From Prorocentrum cordatum (Eukaryota; Sar; Dinophyceae; Prorocentrales; Prorocentraceae): DNA of 64,000 bases. The stretch lies in contig CAUYUJ010000703.1 of the NCBI GenBank assembly GCA_963575745.1, forward strand, positions 560,447-624,446. Direction: 5' to 3'. Under the pieces are notes generated by a model. The model was given only the letters and a program-made list of their open reading frames with translations, did not search any database and was not told the DNA's origin. How positions within the stretch are numbered: position 1 is the stretch's first letter; each line of letters begins with the position of its first letter. Shown piece after piece: positions 1-11,046 of this stretch. The position numbers and the translations under genes are program-made.

Positions 1-330
1 CCCAAGGACGTCCACAGCCTTCCCAAAACACGCTAAGTGAGGCGAACTAGGTTCCACGCTAAGTGTAAGACACTTAGCGTGTATAGACATTTTTCCCAAT
101 ACACGCTATACATAGATACCTGACCGTAGTTCGGAGAGCCCAAGAGGCTCTTCGGAGAGCCCAAGAAGCGCTTCGGATGCCCCAAAAGGCTCTTCGGAGG
201 CCCCACGAGGCTCTGCGGAGAGCCCAAGAGGCTCTTAGGTGGCTGCAGGAAGGTCTTCGGGGGCTCAAAGAGGCTCTTCGGAGAGCACCAGAGGCTCTTC
301 CGAGAGGCTCTTCAGTGAAGGGGAGGGGGG
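1..330. repeat. Degenerate tandem repeat, GAGGCTCTTCGG type
   Basis: From about 140 to 310 the sequence cycles through variants of AGAGCCCAAGAGGCTCTTCGG-like units of roughly 18-30 bases. It resembles the CCAAGAGG arrays seen elsewhere in the window (7.4, 20.5, 22.3 kb). Open frames here on both strands are a by-product of the repeat. Confidence 0.7.
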
Positions 331-715
331 GGCGGAGCCTTTTTGGACCCCCCCCCCTCTTCACCGTACTCGATAATTAATACACTCCGGAGGACCCCTG
401 GCCATACTAACACCCACCGGGCCGCAGTAACAACCAACGGGCCGCAGTAACACCTTATCTCCCCGAACCCCCCCCCCACCTCGGCGCCGGCGCCGGCGCT
501 GGCGGCAGAAAGCAGCGCCCACGGCAGGGACGCAGCGACGATGACCAGAGGCAGCACAGGGGGGGGGGGGGAGGGGGAAGGGTTCAAACCCCCCCCCCTG
601 GCGCGGGGGGGGAGGGTTCAACCCCCCGCCGCCCCCCCTCGCGCCCGCACCACCTGGCGGCGGCCAGCAGCGCCGGCACTGGCGCCGGCGACGGCGGGAA
701 CGCAGCGACGCTGAC
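331..715. other. G/C-homopolymer-rich spacer, no gene seen
   Basis: Contains many runs of 7-12 G or C and short direct repeats (CGGGCCGCAGTAACA type at 418-451; GGCGCCGGCG blocks at 483 and 684). No exon or RNA gene is supported. Confidence 0.6.
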
Positions 716-1480
716 CACCACTACCACCACCGCCACCACTAAAACCACCACCGCCGCCTCAACCCACCACCACCACCACCACCATCTCCGACGGTACCAC
801 ACAACCACCACCACCACCACCACAGCCACCACCACCACCACAACCACCACCACAACTCACCATCACCACCACCACCACAAAAACCCACCACGACTACCAC
901 CACCACCACAATCTACCACACCACCACCACCACTACCACCACCACCACCACAACCACCACCACTACCAGCAGCACAACCCACCGCCACCACTACAAACCA
1001 CCACACCACTACCACCACCACCACCACCGCCACCACCACCACACCAAACGTCGACACACCACCGCCACCACCACAACCCACCACCACCTCCACCACACCA
1101 CCACCAACACCACCACCACCACCACACCACCACAACCACCAGCACCACAACTCACCATCACCACCACCACCACCAAAACAACCCACCACCACTACCACCA
1201 CCACCACCACAATCTACCACACCACCACAACCACCACCACCACCGCCACAACCACCACCACTACCAGCAGCACAACCCACCACCACCACCACCACCACCA
1301 CAAACCACCATACCACCGACACCACCACCACCTCCACAAACCACCGCCACAACCACAACCCACCACCACCACCACCACAACCACCACCCAACGCCACAAC
1401 CACCACAACCACAACAAACCACCACACCACCAGCACCACAACCACCACCACCGCCACCACCACCACCACCACCACTCCCC
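716..1480. repeat. CCA/CCACCA trinucleotide microsatellite
   Basis: About 765 bases built from ACC/CCA triplets with interruptions (AACC, AGC, GTCGACAC). The minus-strand poly-Val/Gly/Trp frames are repeat artefacts. Confidence 0.9.
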
Positions 1481-1574
1481 CATCTCCCTCCCATAGTCAG
1501 ATCGTCGCCCTCCGCCCCTCGGGCACCGATGGTTCGCACAGGCCCTCGACGGACCCCACGCGCCCCCTGATCTG

Positions 1575-1742
1575 TTCCTCCTCCTCCCCTCCTCCTCCGC
1601 CTCCTCCTCCTCCTCCTCCTCCTCCTCCTCCTCCTCCTCCTCCTCCTCCTCCTCCTCCCCTCCTCCCTCCTCCTCATCCTCCTCCTCCTCTTCCTCCTCC
1701 TCCTCCTCCTCCTCCTCCTCCTCCTCCTCCTCCTCCTCCCTT
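1575..1742. repeat. CTC trinucleotide microsatellite
   Basis: An almost pure (CTC)n tract. It produces poly-Glu, poly-Arg and poly-Gly frames on the minus strand that should not be read as proteins. Confidence 0.9.
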
Positions 1743-1875
1743 TTTCTCCACGCCCCCGCCCCGGGACGGGTCCGGCCAACCAGCTCCGAGCGGAAGGCGC
1801 ACCCGCCGCAGAGCGGTGCCAAGCGCGTGCAGCGCTGCCGCCCAAGTGCAGCCGGGGCAACGACCCAAAGCGCGA

Positions 1876-2345
1876 CGTGGCCGCCCCAAAGCGTGGCGGG
1901 CGAGGAGTGGGCCCGCGCCACGCGCAGCAGCTACCGCTGCGGCGCCTCGCATTCGAGGACCAGCGCACGGTGCTTGTGAACGTCTTTGTTATTCGGCGTC
2001 TCGACACTGGGCTGAAAGGGGGGAAGGGGGGGGGCTGGCTCCGGACCTCTGTGTAGCGCGACTATTTGCGACAGTGCGTCCCGTGGGGGAGCGACTCCAC
2101 CTGCTCGAAAGAGGCGCCAAGAACAGCCAAGATCCCCTCCAGGGGGGGGGGAGGGGGGGGTTGCGAGGGCCCGCGCCAATTGGCAAAACAATGAATAAAA
2201 AAACGATCACCTTGCCTGAAGCGTTTTCGTTTGGAAGACCCGAATCCAGGAGCGGAGCGGCCACCCAAAGCGTGCGAGCAATGAAACGGCCCGAACCACG
2301 CGCAGCAGCTGCCGCTGCGGCGCCTCGCATTCAAGGACCAGCGAA
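1876..2345. repeat. Dispersed repeat pair flanking repeat family I
   Basis: The segment around 1,885-1,975 (CCCAAAGCG, CGCGCAGCAGCT, then GCGGCGCCTCGCATTC) recurs at 2,262-2,345. Between them, at about 1,970-2,215, lies a copy of a dispersed family (here family I) with hallmarks TGGCTCCGGACCTCT, CACCTGCTCGAAA and GAGGGCCCGCGCC. Other copies of family I are at about 16,345-16,565 and 20,905-21,140. Confidence 0.65.
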
Positions 2346-2393
2346 CGGCACGTGCCTCAGGCGTGTCCGTTTGGAAAGGCCGAAGGAACTTAA

Positions 2394-2567
2394 ACTGAGC
2401 ATTTTCTTAGGGTGGAGGGCTCAGGGTGGAATCCATATGGGCCTTCGCACCTCGGAAATCAATCCGTCCGTCTTGTGATTCACCTTTTGCAGATTCGAGC
2501 CTCGTAAATCAGTCGAAACGGCATTTCAGATTTCACCCTTTGCCCTCCACCCAAAGAAAATGCTCGG
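2394..2567. mobile_element. MITE with TTAA target-site duplication
   Basis: A 174-base element flanked by TTAA at 2,390-2,393 and 2,568-2,571. The left end reads ACTGAGCATTTTCTTAGGG. The reverse complement of the right end reads CCGAGCATTTTCTTTGGG, and both continue into TGGAGGGC, giving inverted repeats of about 25 bases. TTAA duplication plus inverted repeats is the hallmark of piggyBac-like and Kolobok-like DNA transposons. The element is too short to encode a transposase. Confidence 0.75.
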
Positions 2568-3015
2568 TTAAAGAGCACTGTATTGAGTCCTGAGTCTCTG
2601 ACCCTGGAAAACGGCAGATGCAGATACTGCGGAACCCACTGTACAATTGGAATGTCGTGCCCTGGTTGACTTTGCCGAGGGCTAACCCGCTAGCACGCAT
2701 CAGTAGAACATTATGAGAAAAAACATGGTGGCCTCGCGCGGCAACTCGAGACAAAAATTGCGACAGATTGAAGTCGGATTTACGTAGGGTGCACGTCGGA
2801 TCATCACCGCCCGATCACTAGTCCATGTCTTGCGGAGCGGCAGTACGACAATTGCGCGCCGCGCGAGGCCTAAAATTCCCATAAAAAACGCCTTGCCCAG
2901 GATTCACGCCTCTGCCCACGCACACCAAGTTGGCAGCGCTACCCAACGGTCCGCCACCATGCTCTGCCACAGTGAGGCGCGCGTCGGGCCAACTGCATGT
3001 TCATGCGTACGCTTA

Positions 3016-3103
3016 GGTCGGGCATGTCTTCCTACAGGCGGATTTGGGACGAAACATGACATATATAGAAACAACTCCCAAAAATAGAAACAATGCGCCC
3101 GAC
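3016..3103. mobile_element. Short MITE with TTA target-site duplication (copy 1)
   Basis: An 88-base element between TTA at 3,013-3,015 and TTA at 3,104-3,106, with ends GGTCGGGC and GCCCGAC. A related element lies 120 bases downstream and a third at 14.4 kb. A TTA duplication fits PIF/Harbinger-type elements, but the family assignment is inference. Confidence 0.55.
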
Positions 3104-3224
3104 TTAAGCGAACGCACGCCACGCCTGATCTGTCCAGGGCAGCCTCTCTGCAGCACCCACCGCATCGAGGCCAGCATGGGTCGACTTGATTGGCATCTCT
3201 GGCAGAAGAAGACACCCACATTTA

Positions 3225-3362
3225 GGTCGGGCATGTCCTCCCACAGACGGATTTGAAAGGGAAAATATGGTTAGTCAAAAAATGTACAAATAATCCAAAC
3301 CTGATCCCTAGACTATTGTTGATTATTTTTGAGTACTCCTCCTGTGAAAGGGCGTGCCCAAC
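3225..3362. mobile_element. MITE with TTA target-site duplication (copy 2)
   Basis: A 138-base element bounded by TTA at 3,222-3,224 and 3,363-3,365. The left end GGTCGGGCATGTCCTCCCACAG pairs imperfectly with the right end, whose complement reads GTTGGGCACGCCCTTTCACAG. The interior is AT-rich, unlike the flanks. Confidence 0.6.
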
Positions 3363-3517
3363 TTAGACCCACATTAGCGTAAACGTTGGACGGTCCGCGC
3401 GCACTGCAAGGATCGGCGCCGGAGGCGCCGCCAGGGGCCGGCGCAGATGCAAGAAGTCCGATCGAGCCTTCGAGCCTGCCTTGCCATCACTCGGACGTCC
3501 AATCCCCGTGCATTTGT

Positions 3518-3672
3518 TGATGGGCCTGTTTTCCACCACCACAATAACTTGGAGGAGGACGACGAGGAGCAGGAGGAGCACGAAGAGGACGAGGAGGTGG
3601 AGAAGGAGGAGGAGGAGGAGGAGGACCCCCTCCCCCTCCAACTTATGGTGGTGGTGGAAAACAAGCCCATCA
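3518..3672. mobile_element. Inverted-repeat element with a GGA core and 5-bp TSD
   Basis: The ends form a near-perfect inverted repeat of about 35 bases (left TGATGGGCCTGTTTTCCACC; right complement TGATGGGCTTGTTTTCCACC, continuing). The interior is a (GGA)n tract. TTTGT occurs immediately on both sides (3,513-3,517 and 3,673-3,677), giving a 5-bp target-site duplication. There is no coding capacity. Confidence 0.75.
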
Positions 3673-4191
3673 TTTGTCGGCTTCGTGCGTTGTTATTGGC
3701 CGCAAGGTGGTCCCAAGATGTTCCTCGATGGTCCCCGCCGAGAGAAACATGCACGCGTCCTAGCGATACCAAGGTTTATGATTGTGCCGATTTTTGGTGA
3801 TCCGACCCACCGCTCCGAGGCCAGCATGGGTCGAGTTGTGCGTATTGCCGAGGCCACCGGACAGGCCATGGCCGAGGTACAGGCGAAGCTTTCCGTGTCA
3901 CGCTTCGGTAGAGAGCAGAACAACCGCCCTCATACGGTAGGTACGTGTGGCGTCTGCGCGCGCAAACCGATGGCGACCCCGTTCGCTCGAGGTTTAAATT
4001 CCATCGCGTCCTGTGGCGTTACAGCCCCCCTCGGCACTTCCGCATCGTTCTATCATGCGGAGTTCAACCATGAACGCCTCCGCCGGCATCGCCGGCGCGC
4101 ACGGCCCTACGGCAATGGCACCCCGACAAGCAAAGCCGTTGAATGGACGCACGCACGGAAGGAAGCGATCAGGACCGGGCTGTTGAGTACA

Positions 4192-4865
4192 CCCTGCGAC
4201 ATGCTCAAGAAATCCTGGGTTAAGAAATTCACAGTCTTAGCAGTTGAAATAAAAAAGCAGGAATTATTTTAGAATCTTATGACTTGCATTGAAACATTAA
4301 GAAGAATCGAGACTCTGGCCGAAAACGTAAGTTTCCTTAAGCATCGCCTAGGGTGTACGCGCCCAGGCCGGATGCCCCCCCTGGCCTCGGGGCCTCCGCG
4401 GAGCGCAGGCAGAGCCCTGCACACACAAGGCCCCCCCAGACTTCTCAAGAGGTGTCCTCCCTCCTCCCTCCTCCTCCTCCCTCCTCCCTCCTCCCCCCTC
4501 CTCCTCCTCCCTCCTCCCTCCTCCTCCTCCCTCCTCCCTGCTCCCTCCTCCCTCCTCCTCCTCCCTCCTCCTCCCCCCCTCTCCTCCTCCTCCTCCTCCT
4601 CCTCCTCCGCCCGTTGGCCCCGCAGGCCACCCCCTCGTGCACGCAGCCGCTGCCCCCGGAGGCAGGGGAGGCCAGAACACGAAAGAAGCCATGCTGCACC
4701 CTGCGAAATGCTTCCGAAATCATGGGTTAAGAAATTCATAGTCTCAGAATTTGCATATAAAAACATCAAATAATTCTACGATTTTTTAGGATTTACATTG
4801 AGACAGTAAGAATAATCAAGACTCTGGCCGAAGCCTTCCGCTCTCTTACGCATCGCCTAGGGTGT
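4192..4865. repeat. Direct repeat pair separated by a CTC microsatellite
   Basis: About 165 bases at 4,192-4,356 recur at 4,697-4,865 with divergence. Shared blocks are GGGTTAAGAAATTCA, GACTCTGGCCGAA and GCATCGCCTAGGGTGTAC. A (CTC)n tract at 4,450-4,612 lies between. Neither copy has a convincing frame. Confidence 0.7.
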
Positions 4866-4969
4866 ACTGCTTTTCCGCGTCCCTGCCGCCCCGCCGCCCA
4901 GCCGGAGCGCAGCCTGCTCCCAGCTGCACCGCGCCCGGGCGGCGCGGCAGCCGACCCCCCCCCCCAGTG

Positions 4970-5117
4970 CCCTGACCTTCCAGAGAGCTATTTTGTAGCA
5001 CCGGAGACCTAAAAACCTAAAAAACGAAACTAAACAGCCTAAAACCAAGACGTAGAATAGCTCTAGGATAGGTGTTTAAGTCGCGTGCTATTGTTTAGCC
5101 CTCCTGGAAGGTCAGGG
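4970..5117. mobile_element. Possible inverted-repeat element
   Basis: The left end CCCTGACCTTCCAG is matched in inverted orientation by CTGGAAGGTCAGGG at 5,104-5,117. The interior is AT-rich. No clear target-site duplication was seen, so this could also be a simple hairpin-forming repeat. Confidence 0.45.
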
Positions 5118-5382
5118 GTGGGAACCCCCAAGCTCGGGCCCCCCATCGCGGCCGAGGACCACTCAGTGCTCCCGAGAAACGACTAATCGGGCCTATACTG
5201 GCAACGCAACAACGGTGCAGCTCTACGGCCATGCCTTTCAGCAGTGCTACTGCGCAGCCTCCCCAAGGGCGGATGTGGATATGCGCGGCAGCGCCACTGG
5301 AAGATAACTATAGCTCGTTCGCGGCCTGATCCAACGGACACACGCACTAGCGCTGAGACGAGATGCTGTCTTGGCCTCACCC

Positions 5383-5658
5383 TCACTCCGCAGTCGCGAG
5401 GGGCTTCGAGCCATCCGGCTTCTTGGACAGCCCCATGAGGCTCGCGATCCAGCACAACCAGGTCAGGCCGACGCTGACGCACATGACCGTGAAGACAGAG
5501 TCGTCGAAGTCTGGGAGGAAGCCACCATTGAACTTGACTGTGAGCAATACCCAGGTCGAAAAGACGCACATGAGGGTCGCTGGTGGGAGGGCGTCCTTCG
5601 TGCCGTTGTAACAATTGATTTCCCACGAAATAGACAAGCCCTCGTAGGATGATGCCAA
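5383..5658 (-). CDS. Last exon of a multi-pass membrane protein
   Basis: This minus-strand open frame ends in a stop at 5,383-5,385 and reads as a genuine protein tail. It has a loop with CYNGTKDALPP, two hydrophobic helices (around LMCVFSTWVLLTV and VFTVMCVSVGLTWLCWIASL), then a short polar tail ending GSKPLATAE. The frame is preceded by TAG (an AG acceptor) just upstream of its first codon at 5,658. The next upstream coding segment ends about 96 bases away at a GTCGGG donor-like site and would join in phase. I do not recognise the family. It is probably in a membrane of the cell or plastid. The codon usage is normal, not repeat-derived, which separates it from the surrounding frames. Confidence 0.6.
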   Translation of the reverse strand: MASSYEGLSISWEINCYNGTKDALPPATLMCVFSTWVLLTVKFNGGFLPDFDDSVFTVMCVSVGLTWLCWIASLMGLSKKPDGSKPLATAE

Positions 5659-5754
5659 CTACCGACCTATACCGATCCTGGCCAGGAAAGCATGAAAACT
5701 GCCCCTAAGGTCAGGGCTGGCCTGGTCAGCATCAGTGTAGGTGGATAGTTAGAG

Positions 5755-6087
5755 TCCCCCGACCTCGAGAAGGTACGAGATTGTGCAGATGCAGTAGATG
5801 CCCATGTCTTTGATGAAAAAAATCGGCGCCAAGCGGAGAAGCGCGTAAGCCGCATTCTCGGCCATGAACCGGCGCTGCGTCGGCGTTTTGTTTTCCTCTT
5901 CCTTGCTTGCTTCTTGATCCCACCCGCGCATAGGGCTTGGCGGTTTGAGCGTGGGGAGCACGTTGATGAGGAAGACATCGATGAATCCTCCATGAAAGAG
6001 AAACATGGCACACATTGCAGTGAAGGAGATTGGCATCTGCATGGGGTTTGCGATCTCGAAACCCATTGCGAACGCTAATCAGAGAAA
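5755..6087 (-). CDS. Internal exon of the same membrane protein
   Basis: The minus-strand frame reads through the segments MGFEIANPMQMPISFTAM and AMFLFHGGFIDVFLINVLP, then a charged loop (EASKEEENKTPTQRRF) and a third hydrophobic segment (FFIKDMGIYCICTISYLLE). An AG acceptor lies at the upstream edge near 6,088 and a GAG/GT donor at 5,755. Splicing the 96-base intron to the 5,658 exon keeps the frame open. The helix-loop-helix layout suggests at least four membrane segments in total. The start could be the ATG at 6,066, or the exon may begin further upstream. The function is unknown. Confidence 0.6.
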
Positions 6088-6298
6088 CAAGAGAAGCACT
6101 GCCTTACCTGCGCTTGTGGCGTTAAATTCGAGCAAAAACTTGAGCAAGAATGCTGTCACCCAACATATTTCAAACAACAGGTGCTACAAGCACGTGGCAA
6201 GTGATGGCGTGTATGCACGTGCTCGTGTATTGGCAGGATGCGAGCAGTATTAGCAATGCCGAATTACAATAAAGATATGAAGTAAGGAAACACGCACA

Positions 6299-6427
6299 AA
6301 CAAAAAACAAGTATTCCTGGACCGGAACCACGCACGCGCGCTGTGCGCGCTGAGGTTCTAGCAAGCTGTGGCCCAAGGCCAGGGCACGCAGCATGAGAAA
6401 GAATGTTATGAGCAACACGTTCATCAT
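6299..6427 (-). CDS. Possible first exon with signal peptide
   Basis: An ATG at 6,427 begins a minus-strand frame with a strong hydrophobic start (MMNVLLITFFLMLRALALG) followed by a polar stretch, as in a signal peptide or signal anchor. It lies upstream of, and on the same strand as, the two membrane-protein exons. A MITE sits only a few bases upstream of its ATG. The exon's 3' end is uncertain, because beyond about 6,299 the frame becomes AT-rich and intron-like. The link to the downstream exons is an inference from position and strand. Confidence 0.3.
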
Positions 6428-6435
6428 TACCAGTA

Positions 6436-6610
6436 CAGTCGGGGCGTTGACCTAAGGAACCCTAGATAAGGAACGAGGCCCCTTTCTCCCATACATTGAA
6501 CTTCGATTTCCCATGGGAAATCTCAGGAAACCGAAGCTACACTGCAGAACAAGCAAGGAACACCGAGCCCCTCCCCAACGAAAAGGGTTCCTTCTTCAGG
6601 GCCCCGACTG
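6436..6610. mobile_element. TA-flanked MITE, family A (copy 1)
   Basis: A 175-base element between TA dinucleotides (6,434-6,435; 6,611-6,612). The ends CAGTCGGGGCG and CGCCCCGACTG-like (here GGGCCCCGACTG) are inverted repeats, followed by AAGGAACCCT on both sides. A TA duplication with CAGT-type ends fits Tc1/mariner-type MITEs. Five copies occur in this window. Confidence 0.85.
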
Positions 6611-6889
6611 TACCAGGCAGATGAGCAATGAGCTCAAGGTGCCCCCAGTCCGTGCTCCCACGGATGCCGTGCGACCGCCCATGACCCTGCATCCTCCTCG
6701 TCGCAAACCCCCCGTTCCCCCTTACTTTCCCCCTGGGCGGGGGACGGTGGACGCACCCCGCTCGGCGCGGAACGTCAGATGAGAACGGCTGCTCAGCGCG
6801 CAACATAACACAAGACCAGGCGCCGGCACGACAGACGTGTTGCCCTCATCGCGTAGCATGAAAAAAAGGATTGGCGGCACGATGGACGT

Positions 6890-7860
6890 GTTCCGCTCGT
6901 CTCGGAGTCCTCCTGGGACATCTCGGGACGCCCTGGGGCTGCCTTGGGCCGTCCTGGGACGCTATTGGGCCATCTCGGGCTCCTCCAGGTGCCCTCTTCG
7001 GCCACCCTGGGGCGTGGCCCTCTTTGCCCGCTTCTGGGCACCCCAAGGCTCCGTCAGAAAAATACCTAAAGCGAGAAACACCCAGGAGGGCTGGTTGGGA
7101 TCGTCTTGGACCTCAGCCAGACCCTCCTGAGGCCTCTCGCGTCCTTCTTTGCGCCTCGCCGTGCCAGGAATTTGGGCCCCCTTGCCACGCTCTTGCAGCC
7201 TCTGAACTTCACCTTGGAGTCATCGCCGGCCCACTTGGGCTGTCTTGGGCCGTATCAACGGGTCCCGTAGAGGAGTGCCCTGAGGCTAATGCAACCCTGA
7301 GAGGAAAAGGGCCTGTAAACTTCTGACGGGCCAGGACCCCCGGTTTCCCGGCCCGGGCGCTACTAGGCGCAGCCGGGCGCTGCCGGGGTGTCGCATGGGC
7401 CTCTAGGGCGGTGACCCCGCCGAAAAGAGCCCCAGAACGGGCGAAGGGCGCCCCAAGAAGCCCCCAGCAGGTTCCAGGAGGCCTCCGAGACATCCCAAGA
7501 GCTGTCCAAGAGGCCCAAGATGGCCCCATGACGGCCCAAGGAGCCTTCGAGACGCCCCAAGACAGCTCCCGGCGCTCCAAGGCGTCCAAAGAGGCCCCCG
7601 AGACCGCCCCGAGACAACCACAAGAGGGCCCCAAGACGGCCCCCAAGAGGGCCCCAAGAAGGTGCAAGAGGCACCCCAAAACGACCCAAGAGGGCCTCAA
7701 GATGGCCCCAAAAGGAGCCCAAGAGGAGGAACACGAACCGAAAATCCCAGCCTTCCGCCCCAAGAGGCGCCCAGGAGGTCCCAAAGCCCCCAAAAAGCCC
7801 CAGAGAAACTCAAAGAGACCCCAAGGTCCTAAAAGAGCCTCCCAGAATCATCCAAACTGC
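6890..7860. repeat. CCAAGAGG-type degenerate array (two orientations)
   Basis: Short quasi-repeats around GGCCCCAAGACGGCC / CCTGGGACGTCTTGGG fill 6,895-7,030 (one orientation) and 7,430-7,860 (the other). All frames on one strand give Gly/Leu/Trp-rich text and on the other Pro/Lys/Arg-rich text, as expected from a repeat. The stretch 7,040-7,430 has no convincing gene. Confidence 0.7.
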
Positions 7861-8175
7861 GGGCGGCGCGCTGGGCTTCTCGGGAGGGCGGGGCAGGGGG
7901 GGCTGAGGGCGGTGCGACGACGCCTAAATAAAGCGGTCGCGGCGGAGGGGGCGGCGCGTTGAGCTTCTGGGGAGGGCGGGGCGGGGGGCGGTGAGGGCGG
8001 TGCGACGGGGGGGAGGGCGGTGCGACGCCAAAATAAAGTGGTCGCAGCGGATGGGGCGGTGCGCTGGGTTGCTGGGCAGGGGGGGGCGGGGGGGGGGCGG
8101 GGCGGGGCAGTCAACGCTGCTGGGCAAGGCTGGGGCGAGGGCGGTGCGACGACGCCGAAATAAAGTGGTCGGAGC
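7858..8175. repeat. Tandem repeat of about 100 bp, GGGCGGTGCGACG units
   Basis: Three imperfect units each contain GGGCGGTGCGACG, then AAATAAAG(C/T)GGTCG, then GGGGCGG(C/T)GCG. The embedded AATAAA motifs are part of the repeat and are not evidence of a polyadenylation site. Confidence 0.75.
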
Positions 8176-8219
8176 TCTAGACACCCTGCGCAAGAGAATA
8201 CATTAACGCCCCTGAGGCC

Positions 8220-8810
8220 TACAAGACATTCAAAATCCCCTCCAGAACGGCCTCGAAGCGCCCCAAGAGGGCCCCAAGCAGGTTCAGAGAGACCCCTGGA
8301 CGGCTTCCGACGACGTCAGACGAGCCAGAAACGCCCTACGACGGATAAGGAGGCGATCCAAATACCGCAAAGTGTTCCCCGAAAGGTTTCCACTGCGGCT
8401 CGGAGAACAACGTGACACCCGGTCCGATAAGTGATCCAAGCCCTGGACCCTAACGTTCGGCCAGAGAGGCGCTTTTCAAAAAGGCAAGGGGAAGCGGTGA
8501 TTAGCCGTAGGCGTCTTCGATTACCTCTTCGGTCCCTTTTACTTGCGGCCATGGGGACAACTCTGCCATCTTGGGCTCCGCCGGACACCCCACGAAAAGC
8601 CCTCTTCGGACCTCTTGAGGCGTTTTTGTGCTCTCTTGAGCTGTGGTGGGGTCGCCTTGGGCAATATCGGGGTCGTCTCGGGTTCCTCTTGGGCTCTCTC
8701 GGGTGTCCTTGCGGGCAGTCCTTGGCCATCTGAGGACGCTTCTTGGGGCACCCATGGCACTCTTTTGAGCACTCACTGGCTCCTCCCAAGCACCACCGGA
8801 GCCCTCATTA
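8220..8810. repeat. Composite repeat: CCAAGAGG array plus GCCGTAGGCGTCTTCGAT module
   Basis: A module (about 8,360-8,535) with AGTGTTCCCC, GGTCCGATA, AAAAAGGCA and ATTAGCCGTAGGCGTCTTCG is embedded in CCAAGAGG-like DNA. The same pairing recurs at 22,080-22,865 and, for the module, at 55,795-55,930, so the two parts probably travel as one element. Confidence 0.6.
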
Positions 8811-9029
8811 ATCGAAAAACTGGCGAAAGGTGGAACCCGATCCGCCACCGTCATTACCCTCGGCACGCAGTGGCGTGCCCCAAGGCTCCTGCAGTTGTGC
8901 AAGCTCGATAGAGGCTTCGTAAGGTTCTGCAGGGCCCGGACCACAAAACTCCCAGAGCTCCTGGGTGCTCCTCGGGCCACCGTGGGCCAGGGGGACTGTG
9001 GCCCCGCCCAAGACGACCCGAAAAACCGA

Positions 9030-9425
9030 GGGGGAGGAGCGCGACGATGGAGAGTGGAGGGAAGAGGATATGGAGGAGGGGGGACCGGGGAGCAAGAGGA
9101 GAAGGAGGAAGAGGAGGAGGAGGAGCGTCTGCGGAGGGAGGAGGGAGGAGAATCGCGGAAGGAGGAGGGGGAAGAGGAGCGCGAAGGGCGGAGGAGGAGG
9201 AGAGAAAGACGGGTACTGAGAAGAAGGGGGGAAAGGAGAAGGACAGTAAGGAGGAGGAGGAGGAGCAGGAGGAGGAGGAGCACGGAAAGCGGAGGATGAG
9301 CGCAGGCATGGAGGAGCACGGGAAAGGCAGGGAGGATCGACGTGGAGGAGCAGCGCGGAGGGAGGGAGGGCAGGGGCAGGAGGAGGGGAGAACGGAGGAG
9401 GACGAGCGTGTGGGAGGCAGGGTCG
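9030..9425. repeat. GGA-rich low-complexity tract
   Basis: About 400 bases of GAGGAG/GGAGGG variants. The long frames here (Arg/Glu/Gly-rich on plus, Ser/Pro-rich on minus) are artefacts. Confidence 0.85.
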
Positions 9426-9481
9426 CTGCACGTCGCCGACGATCTACTGCCACGAAGAGCGGGTGAGTGAGCGTGGGAGTA

Positions 9482-9655
9482 CAGTCGAGGCGTTGACCTA
9501 AGGAACCCTAAAGAAGGAAGGAGGCCCCTTTTTCGTAAGTTAAACTTCGACTTCCCATCGAAAACTGAAGGGAAACCTTAGGCAAGGTGTGGAACAATTG
9601 AAGACCATCGAGCCCCTCCCCTACGAAAAGGGTTCCTTCTTCAGCGCCACGGCTG
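9482..9655. mobile_element. TA-flanked MITE, family A (copy 2)
   Basis: Same family as 6,436-6,610: left end CAGTCGAGGCGTTGACC, right end GGGTTCCTTCTTCAGCGCC. The left TA is at 9,480-9,481. The right flank has decayed to TT, so this is an older copy. Confidence 0.8.
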
Positions 9656-10029
9656 TTGGTGGAGGAGAAAAAAAAAGCGTGGGGGGGGGGGGGGGGCAGC
9701 GGGAACGTCGGCGGCGCGAGGGCTGGCCAGCCCCTGGGTGGAGAGGGGCTCGCGCAGCGCGGCGCTCCTGTGTAGCCCGAGAACCCGATGTACAGGGACT
9801 TCGCGTCCGCCTGCCGACGGGGCGCTGGGGCACATCGGGCCGCCCCCACAGCCGGGCGCCCCCCTCCTCCAGCTTCTGAGTGGCCCTGCTTCCTCCTGCT
9901 TCCTCCTCCTGCGCTTCCTCCTCCTCCTCCCAACCGCCATGATGATCGTAAGAATACGAATAGTAATTATATTCATAGTACTAATAACAGTGATAAGAAC
10001 ACGAATGATGCTAATACTCGTAATAGAAA

Positions 10030-10115
10030 TACTGAACCCTAGAATCATAATCAGCATCAGCATCATCAGCAGCAGCATCATCAGCAGCAGCATCAGCATC
10101 AGTATCAGTATCAGT

Positions 10116-10152
<37 letters not shown>

Positions 10153-10467
10153 GCATTAGCATCAGCATCAGCATCATCATCATCATCATCAGCATCATCA
10201 TTATCATCAGCATCATCAGCAGCAGCATCATCATCTTCGATATCATCAGAAGCAGCAGCAGCATCATCATCGTCGTCATAACCATCAGCATCGCCATCAC
10301 CACTATCACCATATGCAATGACCATTTGCGGTGTGATCGTCAGAATCCGCATAAGCATCAACATCAGAACCAGTACCATCAGCATCGTCCTCATCATCAG
10401 CCTCAACATCAGCATCAGCATCAATATCAGCAGTATCCTCCTCATCATTAGCATCATCATCATCAGT

Positions 10468-10498
<31 letters not shown>

Positions 10499-11000
10499 AC
10501 ATCAACATCGTCATCATCACCATCATCATCCTCATCATCAGCAGCATCCCCATCATCAGCATTATCATCATCGTCAGCATCATCAGCAGCAGCACCATCA
10601 GCAGCATCAGCATCCTCCTCATCATAATCACCAGCAGCAGCAGCATCGCCTTCGTCATCACCATCAGTACGACCATCACCACCATCACCATATGGAATCA
10701 CCATCCGTGGCATCACCATCAGCATCAGCATCAGCAACATCATCATAAGTATCACCATTCGTAAGTATGATCGTCATCATCATCACCAGCATCATCATCA
10801 CCATCATCTTCAGTGTAATCATCAACATCAACATCATCAACATCAGCACCATCATAATCATCCTCATCAGCATCATCATCCTCATCATGAGCAGCAGAAG
10901 TAGCATCAGCATCATCATCAGCAGCAGCACAGGCATCAGCAGTATAAGAATCATCATCTTCATAGCCATCATCATCCTCTTCATCATCATCGTGATATCG

Positions 11001-11046
<46 letters not shown>

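Noticed and set aside
7858-8175. AATAAA polyadenylation signals
   Set aside because: They recur once per unit of a tandem repeat and no gene lies upstream; dinoflagellates also do not reliably use this signal.
8501-9466. ORFs of 120-270 codons over the GGA tract
   Set aside because: Low-complexity products on both strands; no non-repetitive domain inside.
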